Part shown: piece by piece, positions 1 through 10,825 of the stretch
How positions within the stretch are numbered: position 1 is the first letter of the stretch
Layout of the letters: every line of letters begins with the position of its first letter
NCBI RefSeq assembly: GCF_964275005.1
Contig: NC_092686.1
Span: 42,530,333-42,594,332, forward strand
Reading direction: 5' to 3'
DNA from: Diadema setosum
Taxonomy: Eukaryota > Echinodermata > Echinoidea > Diadematoida > Diadematidae
DNA: 64,000 bases
The notes under the pieces: model-generated
Seen by the model: the letters and a program-made list of their open reading frames with translations, nothing else
The model's database searches: none
Told to the model about the DNA's origin: nothing
Made by a program: the position numbers and the translations under genes

Positions 1-1512
1 AGCTGGTGTTTGTCCCCCTTCTTAAACACTGGAATTACTTTTGCTACTTTAAGTTGTCGTGGGAATATCCCAGTTTCCAGAGATGAATTAAATATTGCAC
101 ACAGGGGTTCCATTATAAAACATATTGATTTCTTGAAAACATTGACGTGAATATCGTCATCACCAGGACTCTTATTTACTTCCAAATCATTTACAATAGT
201 TAACATTTCAGATATAGTGATAGGCTTAAAAAAACATGGATTGGCTATAAGTATTGCGCAGGTAAGTATAAACAGATGCAGATGAGTTAGACACTTCTGA
301 TACAATATTTCTACCAATTGCACAAAAATACTCATTAAAATGTGTTGCTACAGACTCTGCAGAGTCGATAAAATGATCATTGACTTGCAATGATTCAATA
401 TGATTATTCTGCCTTTGTTTATTCATTACATCATTAATAAAAGACCATGTTTTCTTTAAATTCCCACGCACAGAACTAAATTTCCTGTGATAAAATTCAC
501 GCTTCCTTTTACGTATTTCCTTATTAACTAAGTTCCTATACTGTTTGAATTTCTGTTCATTGGTGGCAGTACTATTCCTGAGATACTTACGATAAAATAA
601 ATACTTCTTTTTACACATTTTTCTAAGCGTACTATTAAACCCTGGTTTGTCATTTCTTTTTACTCTGTGTACGCACGTTTGTAGTGGAAAACACTTATTA
701 TAGAACAGGAGATATCTGGCAAGAAAGGCTTCAAATTGATCATCTACATTATGCATATTGACAACATACTCCCAGTTACAATTATAAAGCATATTACAGA
801 AAAACTGTATAGAGGAGTCATCAAAAACACGTCTAAATCTGTTGCCTTCAATGTTGCTGTTATAGTTACATCTTATAATAGTAAATATCGGTAGATGATC
901 ACTAACATCACATGTAAATATCCCGGATATGACAATACTCTCGAGATTATTAACAAAAATATTATCAAGAAGTGTTGATGACTGTGTTGTTATTCTAGTG
1001 GGTTTTGAAATTACCGGAGAAAATGAATATGATGAAAACTGGTCGATGAAAGCATCAACATTTGACACAGATGACAATAAATTTACATTAAAATCTCCGA
1101 CCACATAACAGCTTTTCTTTTCCCTCATAATCTTGTGAAAAGGCAATTCAATGGCATGCAGAAACTGGGAAATAGATGCAGCAGGTGGCCTATAAACAAC
1201 TGTTACTATAATGTTTTCACTTTGACAATGTATCTCAATACATACCGTTTCAATATTATCATCAAATAATTCCAAATCTGACCTTCTCTTAAATTTCAAA
1301 TCTTGACGTATATAAAAATCAACTCCTCCACCACGTTTATCATGGCGTCTATTATCTACAAATGTGTAACTGGGTAAAACGCACAATGAACTTTCTCGTG
1401 TCTTTAGCCAGGTTTCTGTTACAGCAATGAGTGAAAATTGGTGCCTAAAATTTTGTAAAAATGTGTCCATAATTATTATCAAAATTCTTCTTTATACTTC
1501 TGCAGTTAAAAT
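1..1512 (-). pseudogene. CR1-like non-LTR retrotransposon A, endonuclease and start of RT
   Basis: Minus-strand fragment of the ORF2 of a non-LTR retrotransposon. The APE-type endonuclease domain reads from about 1512 to 230, with the usual landmarks: AVTETWL, RGGGV, VVYRPP, VVGDFNVNLL and SDHLPI. It would nick the target DNA to prime reverse transcription. The first RT block (KVAKVIPVFKKGD) reads from 60 to the window edge in another frame. The frame breaks near 226-232, where seven T on the minus strand stand in place of the six T found in element B. A second frame slip near 1480 separates the CHFNCRS-like start from the rest. The piece stops at about 1512 against the AAACTG-repeat tail of element B; its 5' half is at 6.6-8.7 kb. 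A dead copy. The RT body lies outside the window. Confidence 0.85.
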
Positions 1513-1559
1513 GACAGATCGATAAGTGGTTGTCCATATCAGTTTCAGTTTCAGTTTCA

Positions 1560-2504
1560 GTTTATTTCCACAGTTCAGGTAAAAACATATAAATACACAA
1601 TCAATCAGTTCTAACACATATAGAAACCAAATATTGTTTTGGATAAATACATAATCACAGTTAAAAGTTAAAAAGTGTGTGTTCCAGATTGACATAACAA
1701 TTAAAATAAATGGTGGAGGAGATCAGCAGTAGGCCATTGGCCTTTCGAGGCTGATCCCCTGAGCAAATATACAATATTAAAACTGTATGTCGTTGTACAT
1801 TGTTACATAAATCATGAGTCGCATAGAAAAGAACTGGATTTGCAATAAATAAGAACAAGAAGAAGAAGACGGAAAAAAAAAGAAAGAAAAAAAGGCACAT
1901 CCAAAAGGAAGGGACCATGACATACCAAAAAACAATAAAAAGGGTGGGACAAAAAAATGGGCAAGAATTATCATTGAATGCAATTTAAGAAATATATATA
2001 TATGGTTTGAGCATATAATATTCTATAAAAATCGACAAAGACAAACAAAAAATACATATCATCATAATACCGAGTATCATTGAATATAGTGTGCAGCTGT
2101 ATAATCGTGATTCTTCAGTGTGTACATACATGTATGCCAAGCAATATCGTGAGCCACGCCCCGCCACTGAGGGCGCACCACTTCCAACATGATCAGAGCT
2201 CTCCATTACGATACATGTACTGAGTACAGTGTAAGAAAATAATTGTAATACATTGTACAATGAATGTAGAAGCAGGGAGGTGAGAGGAAAGGCTCCGATC
2301 ATAATCACCACAGGCACGCGCGCGATTCCCAACCTGTACCACTCTACATCCCCCACCCGAGGCGGCCGCCGGGCGACCCCCACCCCGGCGCGCGCACCCC
2401 GCCAGCGCGCCGGGGCGAAGGTCACCGAGCAGGCGCCCGAATAGAGAACACAGAACAACACATGCTGAGAATCAGCCAGTGCACTGTATAGACACAGTAC
2501 AGTT
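1560..2504 (-). other. 3' UTR of element B with a GC-rich block
   Basis: Non-coding tail between the RT stop and the AAACTG repeats. It contains a pyrimidine-rich stretch and, at about 2290-2445, a block of roughly three-quarters G+C with CGCGCG and CGGCGCGC runs, in an otherwise AT-rich surrounding. Open frames across this block on both strands are by-products of its composition. Confidence 0.6.
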
Positions 2505-4625
2505 CTATGAACAATACCGGTACGCATTAATCAACTGTAACTTAAACTGTCTTTTGAATGATGAAATGGTGGGGCATAATTTCAAACTGGGGGTAACTGA
2601 GTTCCATATTTTTGGGCCTGTATACCTTATTGACTTTCTTGACAGGCTAAGACGGTAAAATGGCACATACAATTTATCAGAGTTTCTAGTTCTATACAAA
2701 TTAACTTTGTTATTATAAATAAAATAATCTTTAAAAACATCAGGCAGTGAGTCCTTAGAAAATTTGTACATGAAGCATGCTGCCTGCAATGTATACAAAT
2801 CTAAGACCTTTAAAACCTTTAGTTTCTCAAACAAAGGGTTTGTTGGAGCTAAAAAGTGAGAGTTTGAGACACAACGGACTGCACGTTTCTGTAAAACAAT
2901 CAATCTGTTCAAAAGATATTTAGAGCAGTTTCCCCATACAACAGTACAATATGAAAGATGTGGCAAAACCAAGGTATTATAAATATTTAACATAATTCGA
3001 AGAGGAAGCAAACTCTTCAATCTGTTTAAAATACCCACTGCTTTTGCTATTTTACCTGAAATATTTTGAACTTGATCTTTCCATGTGAGATGTTCGTCAA
3101 TAATAACACCAAGAAACTTTATTTTTTTAACATTATTTATTTTTTGGTCATTAATGGATAAATCAAACAAAGTTGTATCTAGCTGTAATTGCTGAGGTCT
3201 AAATATCATAAAATTTGTTTTTTCAAAATTAATAGTGAGTTTGTTGGATGAAAACCAGGAATACACCTTTTCAAGTTCTGCATTGAATACAACATTCATA
3301 TCATGGATATCCTTGCCTGACAGAAATATGTTTGTGTCATCAGCAAATATAATGGGCTTTAAAACATCACTTACAAAAGCCAGGTCATTAACATAAAGCA
3401 AAAAGAGTAATGGACCTAACACTGATCCTTGTGGGACACCAACATTGATATGTTGAAATTGTGAAGTATGATTATCAATAGACACATATTGTTTTCTGTT
3501 TAACAAATAACTTTCAAACCAGTTTAACACATTGCCTCTAATTCCATAATGATACATTTTACTTATCAGAATTTTGTGATCAATAGTATCAAAGGCTTTT
3601 GATAAGTCTAAGAATAATCCAATAACAATGTTTTTTTCTTCAAAAGTCAAAGTAGCATTATTGACAAATTCTAAAAGGGCCATAAATGTGCTATATCCTT
3701 GTCTGAAACCAAATTGCCCTTGATACAGGATTGCATTTTTTTCCAAGAATGAGATCAATTGTTTGTGTACCAACTTTTCAAAAACCTTTGAAAAAATGGA
3801 CAAAATAGAAATTGGTCTATAATTAGAACAAAGACGATTATCCCCAGATTTAAAGATTGGGATAACTTTTGCGATCTTCATATCACTTGGGAAAACACCT
3901 TTTTCAATTGAAGTATTGAAAATATGGCATAATGGGGATGCAATTAAATGAATACATTTTTTGACAATAAATGCTTCTATGCCATCATACCCTGAACTCT
4001 TATTATCCTTTATACTTAATACAGCTGTAATCAAATCAGATTCAGAAATGGGGTTAAAAAACATAGTATGTAATACTCTCGGTCTTAAATACTCTGAAAA
4101 ATCATTATTCATAGAACTCGGGGGCATATTTCTAACCAACTCAGAACCAATATTACTATAATAATCATTGAATAAGTTCACAATGTTTTCTTTATCCTCA
4201 ATCAGAACACCTTCTTTCATAATACTTGCACATGTAGTTTTAGACTTTGATGTATTCAAGACTTCATTAATCGCCTTCCATGTACCCTTTTGGTCATTTT
4301 TTACTCTATCAAAAATACCATGATAATATTCCCGCTTAACACGTCGTATTTCATTATTCACAAAATTTCTATATTTGACGTAAATCTCTTTTCTGTACAT
4401 TGTAGGATTCTTGATGTATTTACGGTACAAAATGTATTTCTTTTTACACAACTTCTTCAGATGGCTGTTAAACCAAGTTTGTTTTTTCTCATATTTTTTT
4501 TTATCAAGTTTCTTTATAGGAAAGCACTCATCGTACAAGGTCATAAAATGAGATATGAAAACAGAGTATTTCTCATTGATGTCTGGAATATTTTCCAGGT
4601 GGCTCCACTCATAAGATTGGAGCAA
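2505..4625 (-). CDS. Reverse transcriptase of element B (ORF2 C-terminal part)
   Basis: An uninterrupted 706-codon frame. It copies element RNA at the nicked target (target-primed reverse transcription). RT blocks run in order: KVIPIFKSGD, YRPISILSIFSKVFEK, FGFRQGYST, LFLDLSKAFD (first catalytic Asp), GVPQGSVLGPLLF, FADDTNIFLSG (catalytic Asp pair, with F in place of the usual Y) and FLGVIIDEHLTW (thumb). A C-terminal tail follows, with a WNSVTPSLK-type motif. The catalytic residues are all present. The frame lacks the endonuclease in phase because of the break near 4625. Confidence 0.9.
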   Translation of the reverse strand: MLQSYEWSHLENIPDINEKYSVFISHFMTLYDECFPIKKLDKKKYEKKQTWFNSHLKKLCKKKYILYRKYIKNPTMYRKEIYVKYRNFVNNEIRRVKREYYHGIFDRVKNDQKGTWKAINEVLNTSKSKTTCASIMKEGVLIEDKENIVNLFNDYYSNIGSELVRNMPPSSMNNDFSEYLRPRVLHTMFFNPISESDLITAVLSIKDNKSSGYDGIEAFIVKKCIHLIASPLCHIFNTSIEKGVFPSDMKIAKVIPIFKSGDNRLCSNYRPISILSIFSKVFEKLVHKQLISFLEKNAILYQGQFGFRQGYSTFMALLEFVNNATLTFEEKNIVIGLFLDLSKAFDTIDHKILISKMYHYGIRGNVLNWFESYLLNRKQYVSIDNHTSQFQHINVGVPQGSVLGPLLFLLYVNDLAFVSDVLKPIIFADDTNIFLSGKDIHDMNVVFNAELEKVYSWFSSNKLTINFEKTNFMIFRPQQLQLDTTLFDLSINDQKINNVKKIKFLGVIIDEHLTWKDQVQNISGKIAKAVGILNRLKSLLPLRIMLNIYNTLVLPHLSYCTVVWGNCSKYLLNRLIVLQKRAVRCVSNSHFLAPTNPLFEKLKVLKVLDLYTLQAACFMYKFSKDSLPDVFKDYFIYNNKVNLYRTRNSDKLYVPFYRLSLSRKSIRYTGPKIWNSVTPSLKLCPTISSFKRQFKLQLINAYRYCS

Positions 4626-4627
4626 TG

Positions 4628-5603
4628 AAAAAAATTTGTCATACCCTCTTCATGTATCATTCTTTTGTAAATATAAGTGGATGATTCCTTTTCGGTGCTC
4701 ACCTGCTGACGGCCAAGGTGATAGATGACAAAGGGTGATAAATGATCACTCACATCTGAAATCAATATACCAGACTTAACTACATTTTCAGGACGATTAA
4801 TGAATACATTATCAAGTAAGGTTGCAGAGTGGTTTGTTACACGTGTTGGTTTAAAAATAGTAGGAATGTATGAGGAGGTAAGAATTAAGTCCAAGAATTG
4901 GTGAGTGGAACTGTCGGAACTCAATAAATCAACATTAAAATCACCAAGTAGGATACAATGTTTACCTTCTCGAGATATATTCTGTAATGTTGGCTGTAGA
5001 CCAGTAAGAAATGATTGAAGAGATTGATTGGGGGGTCTGTATACCACGCCAATAACAATTTTATCCTTCAAATTGATAATTTCAGCAAATGTTGACTCAA
5101 TACATTGATCAAAAACTTCTAAATCACCTCTCTGTTTAACATTATATTTTCTATTAATAAACATACCAACACCTCCACCTCTCTTATCTGTTCTTCCCCT
5201 TCCAAGAAATTTATATTGGGGCAACGTAAACTGAGGGGATTCATTTCCCTGTGCCCATGTTTCAGATACAGCAATAAGATATTTCAGAATTCAAGGAATT
5301 AATGCACGATATAAAATTATCACTGTTACCCTTCAAACTTCGACAGTTGAAATGCAGACACGTAAACATTTCTGAAAACGTACCATTCATCATAGAGGCA
5401 AATTCACTTGGAATGAAATATTCTGTTTCAGTACTAAGTACAGATACACCATCTTCATCTTCTTCTAATGCCCTCAGGCGACTGGAACTAGAGGTTGCAC
5501 AAAAATAACAGATATTATTTTGAGCCCGTTGTCTCTTACAAAAACTACAAAAACTTACAGGATACATACATGAAGGTGGGGGACTTTGAGAAGTTGAAGT
5601 CAT
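4628..5603 (-). pseudogene. ORF2 N-terminal part of element B: zinc motif and APE endonuclease
   Basis: The start at 5603 opens with a short CxxC-x9-CxxC cluster, which could bind zinc. The endonuclease follows with CLHFNCRSL, VSETWAQG, RGGGVGMF, GVVYRPPN, LLGDFNVDLLSS and SDHLSP, the family's metal-binding and catalytic blocks. The frame slips near 5265 (within the segment leading to VSETW) and again near 4625, in a run of seven T, before it enters the RT frame. Each slip is a single base, so the copy is either recently dead or carries assembly errors in homopolymers. Confidence 0.8.
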
Positions 5604-6439
5604 AATCTGGCCAGATCACTTTCACTTCTGATTACTTTGTTGATCGTTTTCCCATGTGAGGCAGGTATTTCGACTATGATACGACCGTCTGATGACCAGG
5701 CATTCTTCACTTTCTGGTGGTGTGTTGCTTTGCGTAAGAGATCGACATTGTGCTTCGTGAGATCTTCATGAATGGAGATACCGCTTCCTTTCAGTTTTCT
5801 TCTTGCTGTGAGGATTTGATGCTTCCTTTTGTACGAGGTCATTTTGACGATAATTGGTCTGGGAGAATGAGAGGCCGATTCAGGTTTCTTCCTTCCTGTG
5901 CGGTGGCTCCGGTCTATGTCTGTTGCTGGGTTTATGGTGATTCCTAGCTTGCTCTGAGCAATGTCGCACAGTATGTTGTCGGTGCATTCCCCTGTTGCTT
6001 CTCTGACACCGAAGATCCGGATGCAGTTACGTCTGGAGTACTGCTCGAGGTTGAGTTGACCCTGGACAAGATTTTGGATTCGGTCTGACTGCTGACTTAT
6101 CTCCTTCTTGAGAACTGTGATCTGGTGTGACTTGTTGTCGCATTCATTTTGGAGATCATGGACTTGACCTTCAAGCACTTCAACACGGCTGTGGAGTTTA
6201 GTGAAGGCCTTGTCGACTGCATTGCTGACTACACTATTGAGCATATTGATGTAGTCTTCATTGTTCAACAGCTCCTTGATTACTTGACAAACAAGCGCAG
6301 TTGATATTTCCTCGTTGAGGGAGGGGACTGTGACGGAACAGGCTGGGGCATGATGAGGTAGACTGCTCGTCTCCAACGTGAAGTTCTGGTTCCACAGCAC
6401 AGTGCCAAGCTGAGACACGGTGCACTGACTGTATATCAC
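5600..6439 (-). CDS. ORF1 protein of element B
   Basis: An intact frame of about 279 codons. Residues about 60-125 form a heptad-rich coiled coil with many Gln, Glu, Leu and Val. After it comes the block YSRRNCIRIFGV, an RRM-like segment also seen in L1-type ORF1 proteins. A basic C-terminal region follows (IDRSHRTGRKK, PRPIIVKMTSYK, ARRKLKGSGISIHEDLT). By family knowledge such proteins trimerise and bind the element RNA as a nucleic-acid chaperone. The stop at 5600 nearly abuts the first ATG of ORF2 (5603), which suggests reinitiation or a coupled start. The start at 6439 is the first ATG that keeps this frame; an earlier non-ATG start cannot be excluded. Confidence 0.75.
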   Translation of the reverse strand: MIYSQCTVSQLGTVLWNQNFTLETSSLPHHAPACSVTVPSLNEEISTALVCQVIKELLNNEDYINMLNSVVSNAVDKAFTKLHSRVEVLEGQVHDLQNECDNKSHQITVLKKEISQQSDRIQNLVQGQLNLEQYSRRNCIRIFGVREATGECTDNILCDIAQSKLGITINPATDIDRSHRTGRKKPESASHSPRPIIVKMTSYKRKHQILTARRKLKGSGISIHEDLTKHNVDLLRKATHHQKVKNAWSSDGRIIVEIPASHGKTINKVIRSESDLARL

Positions 6440-6599
6440 TATTCCAGGGCACAGCGCACAAAGACAAATGGACGGGACTACACACGAAGAGCGGGGTCAT
6501 GCTGCTGAGGCTGAATGTGAAATTCAAATGTGTCCATTCTTCTGAATTCAGAATCCGCAGTCAAAAGCACTAAATATTCTAGTGTATCGTAGCAGTACC

Positions 6600-6888
6600 G
6601 CAAGGTGGACGAGAATTTCGAAGAAATGTGTCCACTGTAGCTGGTAAATTAGCTGGTAAAATAGCTCCTCGGCGCGTGCATTGCGACTCTCTATAGTTCG
6701 CGACAAACATATCTAAATCTTTCAAAGAATTATCAAATTGCACTGGAAGATAGTAATTAGAATTGTGTTCAAAGTATCCATTTCGAGTATGCTGGCTTAC
6801 GTTACCGTAACAAATTGAGCACTGCCAATTACTGTCATTCAGGTTAAAATCTATTTGCCGGTCACAAGTAACACATACATGTACAGAG
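6600..6888 (-). pseudogene. Element A, N-terminal piece of ORF2 with a zinc-like motif
   Basis: Read on the minus strand from about 6880, a frame opens with CxxC-x14-CxxC (CVTC then CSIC) and runs through FEHNSNYYLPVQFDN to a stop near 6580. The position between ORF1 of A and its endonuclease matches the cysteine cluster at the start of ORF2 in element B, although the spacing differs. It is cut on one side by the TTAA-flanked element and on the other by element B. The assignment rests on position and the cysteine pattern, not on clear homology. Confidence 0.5.
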
Positions 6889-6892
6889 TTAA

Positions 6893-7673
6893 CCCTAATC
6901 AGGCTGGGCTTTTTTGGCTATGCTATATCTGGGGGGGGGGGGGGGCGGATTCCGCCCCCCCCCCCCCTTCAGATCTCGCCTATGGAATGCGCGATCGCGC
7001 CGAAAATTGGCACACGCGACGCCCGCGACGTATTCTATCAAAATGTATGGTTGCTTTCTCCGAAAAATTTTTCTTATATTTTATATTAATTAATTATTGT
7101 AATTTATGCATAAAATCAGTTTGGGGCTCTAAATCACTTATTTATGCTCCAATTAAGCTAATTTCTTTTTAAAAATGTTTCTTGTATCATTCTCCTGAGA
7201 CATAGGATAAAAAAAAATCTGTATCGAAATTAATTTCTTATGTATTTTATTGTTTTTTGAATTTCTTATGTATTTCTTTGTTTTTTTACCTTTTGTTTTT
7301 GTTTGTTTTTTGGCCAAAATTTGTCACAGACATTTTTCAAAGCATTATTATGCTAAAATGAATTAATTTCGGCTATTCTAAGTGAAGATATGAATTTTTA
7401 TGTGAATTAATTGAAAAAACACAATTTGCATTGGATTTGTACACAAAATCACGTTTTGGAGCAATTTTGGGGTTGACAAATTTTTTTCGAACGGGCGTCG
7501 CGTCAAAACGGTACGCGCGGGCGCAACAATTTGGGTCTCAAAAGTTGCGCGATACTTGAAAGAAAAAAGTCATGAAACATCGCGGTGGGAGCTTATCGCG
7601 TTGCGAAGATATTGCGCGAAACGTCGAGGGGGGGGGGGGCGGATTCCGCCCCCCCCCCCCAGCCTGATTAGGG
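6893..7673. mobile_element. TTAA-flanked terminal-inverted-repeat element (piggyBac-like MITE)
   Basis: A 781-bp element bounded by TTAA at 6889-6892 and 7674-7677. The ends are inverted copies beginning CCCTAATCAGGCTGGG. Just inside each end is a second palindromic motif, a long G run, CGGATTCCG, then a long C run (about 6931-6967 and 7627-7660). There is no transposase frame, so it is non-autonomous. TTAA duplication and CCC-starting ends are typical of the piggyBac superfamily. It sits inside element A, upstream of the ORF2 zinc motif. Confidence 0.8.
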
Positions 7674-7894
7674 TTAAAAGACATTACGTGAATAACAAAG
7701 CATAGCATAAATATAAAAGAACTAAAAATGTAAAAGCACGAAATTTATTGCACGGGTGATGCCTGGAGGATTCAAAACATTTCATATTCCAACAGTATGC
7801 TAAAAAAAAATAATAATAATCTAGTGTGGTGACGGACTGGATGTACAATTCAAAAGAATTTACCTGTGTACAGTATATTTCCAACTAAACATAG

Positions 7895-8662
7895 CTACAA
7901 TCTATCCAGATCATTCTTGTTGTGGATCTGCTTTCGCAACGTCTTTCCTCCAGTTGTTTTGACCGAGACCAGGATTCTTCCATCTACAGACCACGCAGCG
8001 AGAATGTTGCTGTCTCTTTTTTTTGCTGGCAAGAAAGGCATCTTGAAGGAGCTTCCGGTTGAGGTCTGTGAGGTCTTCACAAATGCTCATACCCGAACCC
8101 TTGAGCTTCCTCCGATTTCTCAGCAGCTGCTGGCGATGCTTGTAGGACGTCAGTTTCACTATATGATAGCTCTTGGTCTTGCTTTTCCTGGCGTTGGTTG
8201 GGCATCGCGATCGCGATAGATACGATGACTGCGATCGATGTCCTCAGATTTCAGATCCACGCCGAGCTGTTGTTTGGCGATGCGACATACGACTGCATCT
8301 GTGTTTTCCTCGCTGGTTTCCTGGACTCCAAAAAACCTCACGCAATTCCTGCGGGAGTACTGCTCCTGTTGGTTGAGCTGGGATTGGAGACTCCTGATCA
8401 GCTCATGATCTTTTTCTGCATTGGACTTCAGTGTGGCAGCTTCCTCTTGAACAGCTTTGACCTTTTGCTCAAGGTCAAATATCATTCCCTCTTGTTTTTC
8501 CACGCTTTCAATGAGGTGCTGGAATTTGGATTCCATCACCTGTGCTACTGCCTCTTTGATCGCTGTCAGCACCTCTTCATCCCTAAGCGCATCTTTGATG
8601 AGATTCTTCGTCGATCTAGTTGTTGACATGCTGTTCACAGGTTGAACTATTCCAGAGAACAA
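7895..8662 (-). pseudogene. ORF1 of element A
   Basis: Minus-strand ORF1 paralogous to that of element B. A coiled coil (8600-8380) is followed by EQYSRRNCVRFFGV, IDRSHR, VKLTSYKHRQQ, RRKLKGSGMSICEDLT and a C-terminal WSVDGRILV block ending near 7895. The frame shifts near 8160 and again near 8030, within an A/G-rich run, so the chain is broken into three parts. It forms the 5' half of the element whose endonuclease lies at 1-1512, the two being separated by insertions B and 6893-7673. Confidence 0.8.
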
Positions 8663-9470
8663 AGGCAGTGAGACTTGCCCAGGTGGGTAGTCCGTTCAGG
8701 AATGAGTGGAATGACACCTTGGGTAGCTGTAATGTAGTGTAGTGGCAAGTTAGCAGCATGAAATTGGGTGAATGGGACTGAGCCGAGTTGCTGAGGAAAC
8801 TGGCGATATCGGCGGACAGATTTTGGCAAGATTTTAGCAACAACAGGATAAAATTTACTTAGTATAAATCACCACAGCAGGTTCTCCAGGCACCAACAGG
8901 TCTTGTGTCACCAAGTCATGGTATTGTCAGTCTTCCGAATAGGGAGAAATAAGTCCAAAATACGAGCTCCTTTTTGACAGCTTGCTTTACTGCTCCGCGT
9001 CAATTTTTTCAAGTCCTCAGTTTTTTGGTATAAATCGTTATCTATAAGGCCGTCACTATATCTTGATTAGATTTGTAAGATTTGGTAAGCAAAAAATGAC
9101 AAGAATTCCATGTTTTGTAAGCTCAAATACAAAAATTTTCGGCTCGCTCGCTGCGCTCGCTCGCCAAAATCTATCAAAATTCATTACATTTAAATCTCCC
9201 TCAAAAGATTCCTTTTAAGTGCTTGAAAAAGCATCACGTGGACTTTGTTTAAAGTCCCTACTGGGATGGTGTTGGGGTTGAACACTTTTTCAGAAATTAG
9301 GGGCGCAATTTTCGTGCTTGCCCCGGGCGCCGTTTTCCCTAGATACGCTACTGGTTACGTGAGAAGTTCTCGGTCAATGCTATAGTTGGAGAATTTTATG
9401 ATAGAGTATAACGCATTATATATAGCATACATCATTTTTAAATACATCATCTTCTTCTTTTGTGGCATGA
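8663..9470. other. No gene seen; probable 5' UTR of element A, then AT-rich spacer
   Basis: About the first 200 bp right of ORF1 is likely the 5' leader of element A. At 9138-9166 there is an isolated imperfect palindrome of GCTCGCTCG and GCGCTCGCTCG type, the same motif that marks each unit of the satellite at 41-42 kb. Confidence 0.5.
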
Positions 9471-9504
9471 TGCAATACAATGGGGTGGGTGAGGGTTGAA
9501 CCCT

Positions 9505-9660
9505 ATAGGTTGATATCCAAGCTGCGGAATCAGTCCAGGGCAGCACCACCTGCCTGAGCAAGCTCCTCAAGCCCGTCTGGGAACTTGCGCAGGTGGCAGT
9601 CTTCCACGATGCGATGCAGAGTTTGGTCAGGATGGCCACAGTAACACGCCAAGCTAGCCG
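9505..9660 (-). pseudogene. C-terminal zinc-knuckle tail of a Jockey/I-like RT
   Basis: On the minus strand a short frame reads CYCGHPDQTLHRIVEDC, then LRKFPDGLEEL and a tail ending LDINL. This resembles the CCHC-like C-terminus of Jockey/I-type ORF2 proteins. One in-frame stop interrupts it near the end. It may be the displaced C-terminus of the retrotransposon at 11290-13569, now separated by the elements at 10116-11285. Confidence 0.6.
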
Positions 9661-10111
9661 AACCCCTCCCCCCCCCCTTCCCCTGTCTTTGCTTAATTGG
9701 AGGGTTCAGATGCGGTTTAGGGTGAGCAACTGTTTCAGAGGGAGATTGAAGCCCTCTGGCTTTGCTGTCGGGTCATTCACTTTTAAGAGGGTTCGAATTT
9801 GACCAAAATCTGGAACTTAACTTTGAAAGCAATTATGGATTTAACGAAACTGATACATGCTCTCATATTCAAATCACCTCTAACTAAACTGTACACTATT
9901 CAGCTATTACTCACATCAATGACAATGTTATCTGATGTATAGTTTTTGAACCATTAAGGATCAAAAGTGGGATTTTTTTGAACACCTAGTATGTATATAG
10001 TTGTCACACTCATCGTGTTTTGTGGGTAACGGTTACGTAATAGACGTGCTCTGATTGAACATATAGCTGATTTCACGACTTCTACTTTCTTTATTTCTTT
10101 TGAAAGGATCC
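9661..10111. other. No gene seen
   Basis: AT-rich unique-looking spacer, apart from a C run near 9665-9680. Confidence 0.4.
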
Positions 10112-10115
10112 TTAA

Positions 10116-10613
10116 CTCTTTATGTGCCATGGTGGAAACCCCATGTGTGCCACGTTATTCCGAGACACGAAGGTAGTCATGCTTTGAGAAAGAATTCTTT
10201 TTTTTTCCAATTTCTATAACCTCTACACATTTCTGTTAAGATGGGCATAATAGTAGGCAAAGTTATAGAGGAATGCCAAACTTTGTTTCCATACAAATTG
10301 TATGACGAATCTATTTTCAATTTCTCTTTCGAATGACCAGTTGCTACATTACTGTAAAGGCATGACTTTTGCACATAAAACCGTGACAGAAACTTAGAAT
10401 GTACGAGCAAATCTAGTCGGGAACACCACTTGATAGTCAATCACCACATAGAATGCAAGCCGTATAATGAGAGGAATAAAAGCACTAAAAACGCTTTTAT
10501 TGTGCCGTGGGATTAGCAGTGATTAGCGATTTATCGTTCGGTTTTGGCGGCAGAATATGCGAAGTTGGCACGCCGTCGACTGAGCCGGACGTGCGAACGT
10601 GGCACATAAAGAG
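10116..10613. mobile_element. TTAA-flanked terminal-inverted-repeat element, second type
   Basis: A 498-bp element between TTAA at 10112-10115 and TTAA at 10614-10617. The terminal inverted repeats begin CTCTTTATGTGCCA. There is no coding capacity beyond chance frames. The ends differ from those of the element at 6893-7673, so it is a separate family. A piggyBac-like origin is inferred from the TTAA site. Confidence 0.75.
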
Positions 10614-10825
10614 TTAAGAAAAGAAATAAAAGCGCTTTCACAGTAAACATACCGTAAGGAAAAACAGTATGGCTAATGATTATTGAAACGCCTCGGTAGA
10701 TACCAAGGCCCACATGCCTGTATCAGTACACATTGCACTTTAGTCCACAATCATATGCTAGTACAGTGAAAATTATGTGAAATGCTTTATTTTCAGCGTA
10801 TCTATAATGTGACTGGCCAAGGAGA

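Larger units (their letters stand above)
1528..6600 (-). mobile_element. CR1-like non-LTR retrotransposon B, nearly full length, nested in A
   Basis: A minus-strand element with ORF1 (6439-5600), ORF2 endonuclease (5603-4628), RT (4625-2505), a long 3' UTR (2504-1560) and a 3' terminus of four AAACTG-type repeats at about 1533-1560. Related sequence (element A) continues on both sides: ORF1 to the right, endonuclease to the left. B is therefore an insertion into A. The 5' boundary is placed only roughly, near 6540-6600. I found no clear target-site duplication, which is common for CR1-type elements. ORF2 carries two one-base frame disruptions, so this copy is not autonomous as written. Confidence 0.75.

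Noticed and set aside
1985..2527. 180-codon minus-strand frame over the GC-rich block
   Set aside because: It lies downstream of the RT stop in the 3' UTR of element B, and is open because of base composition.
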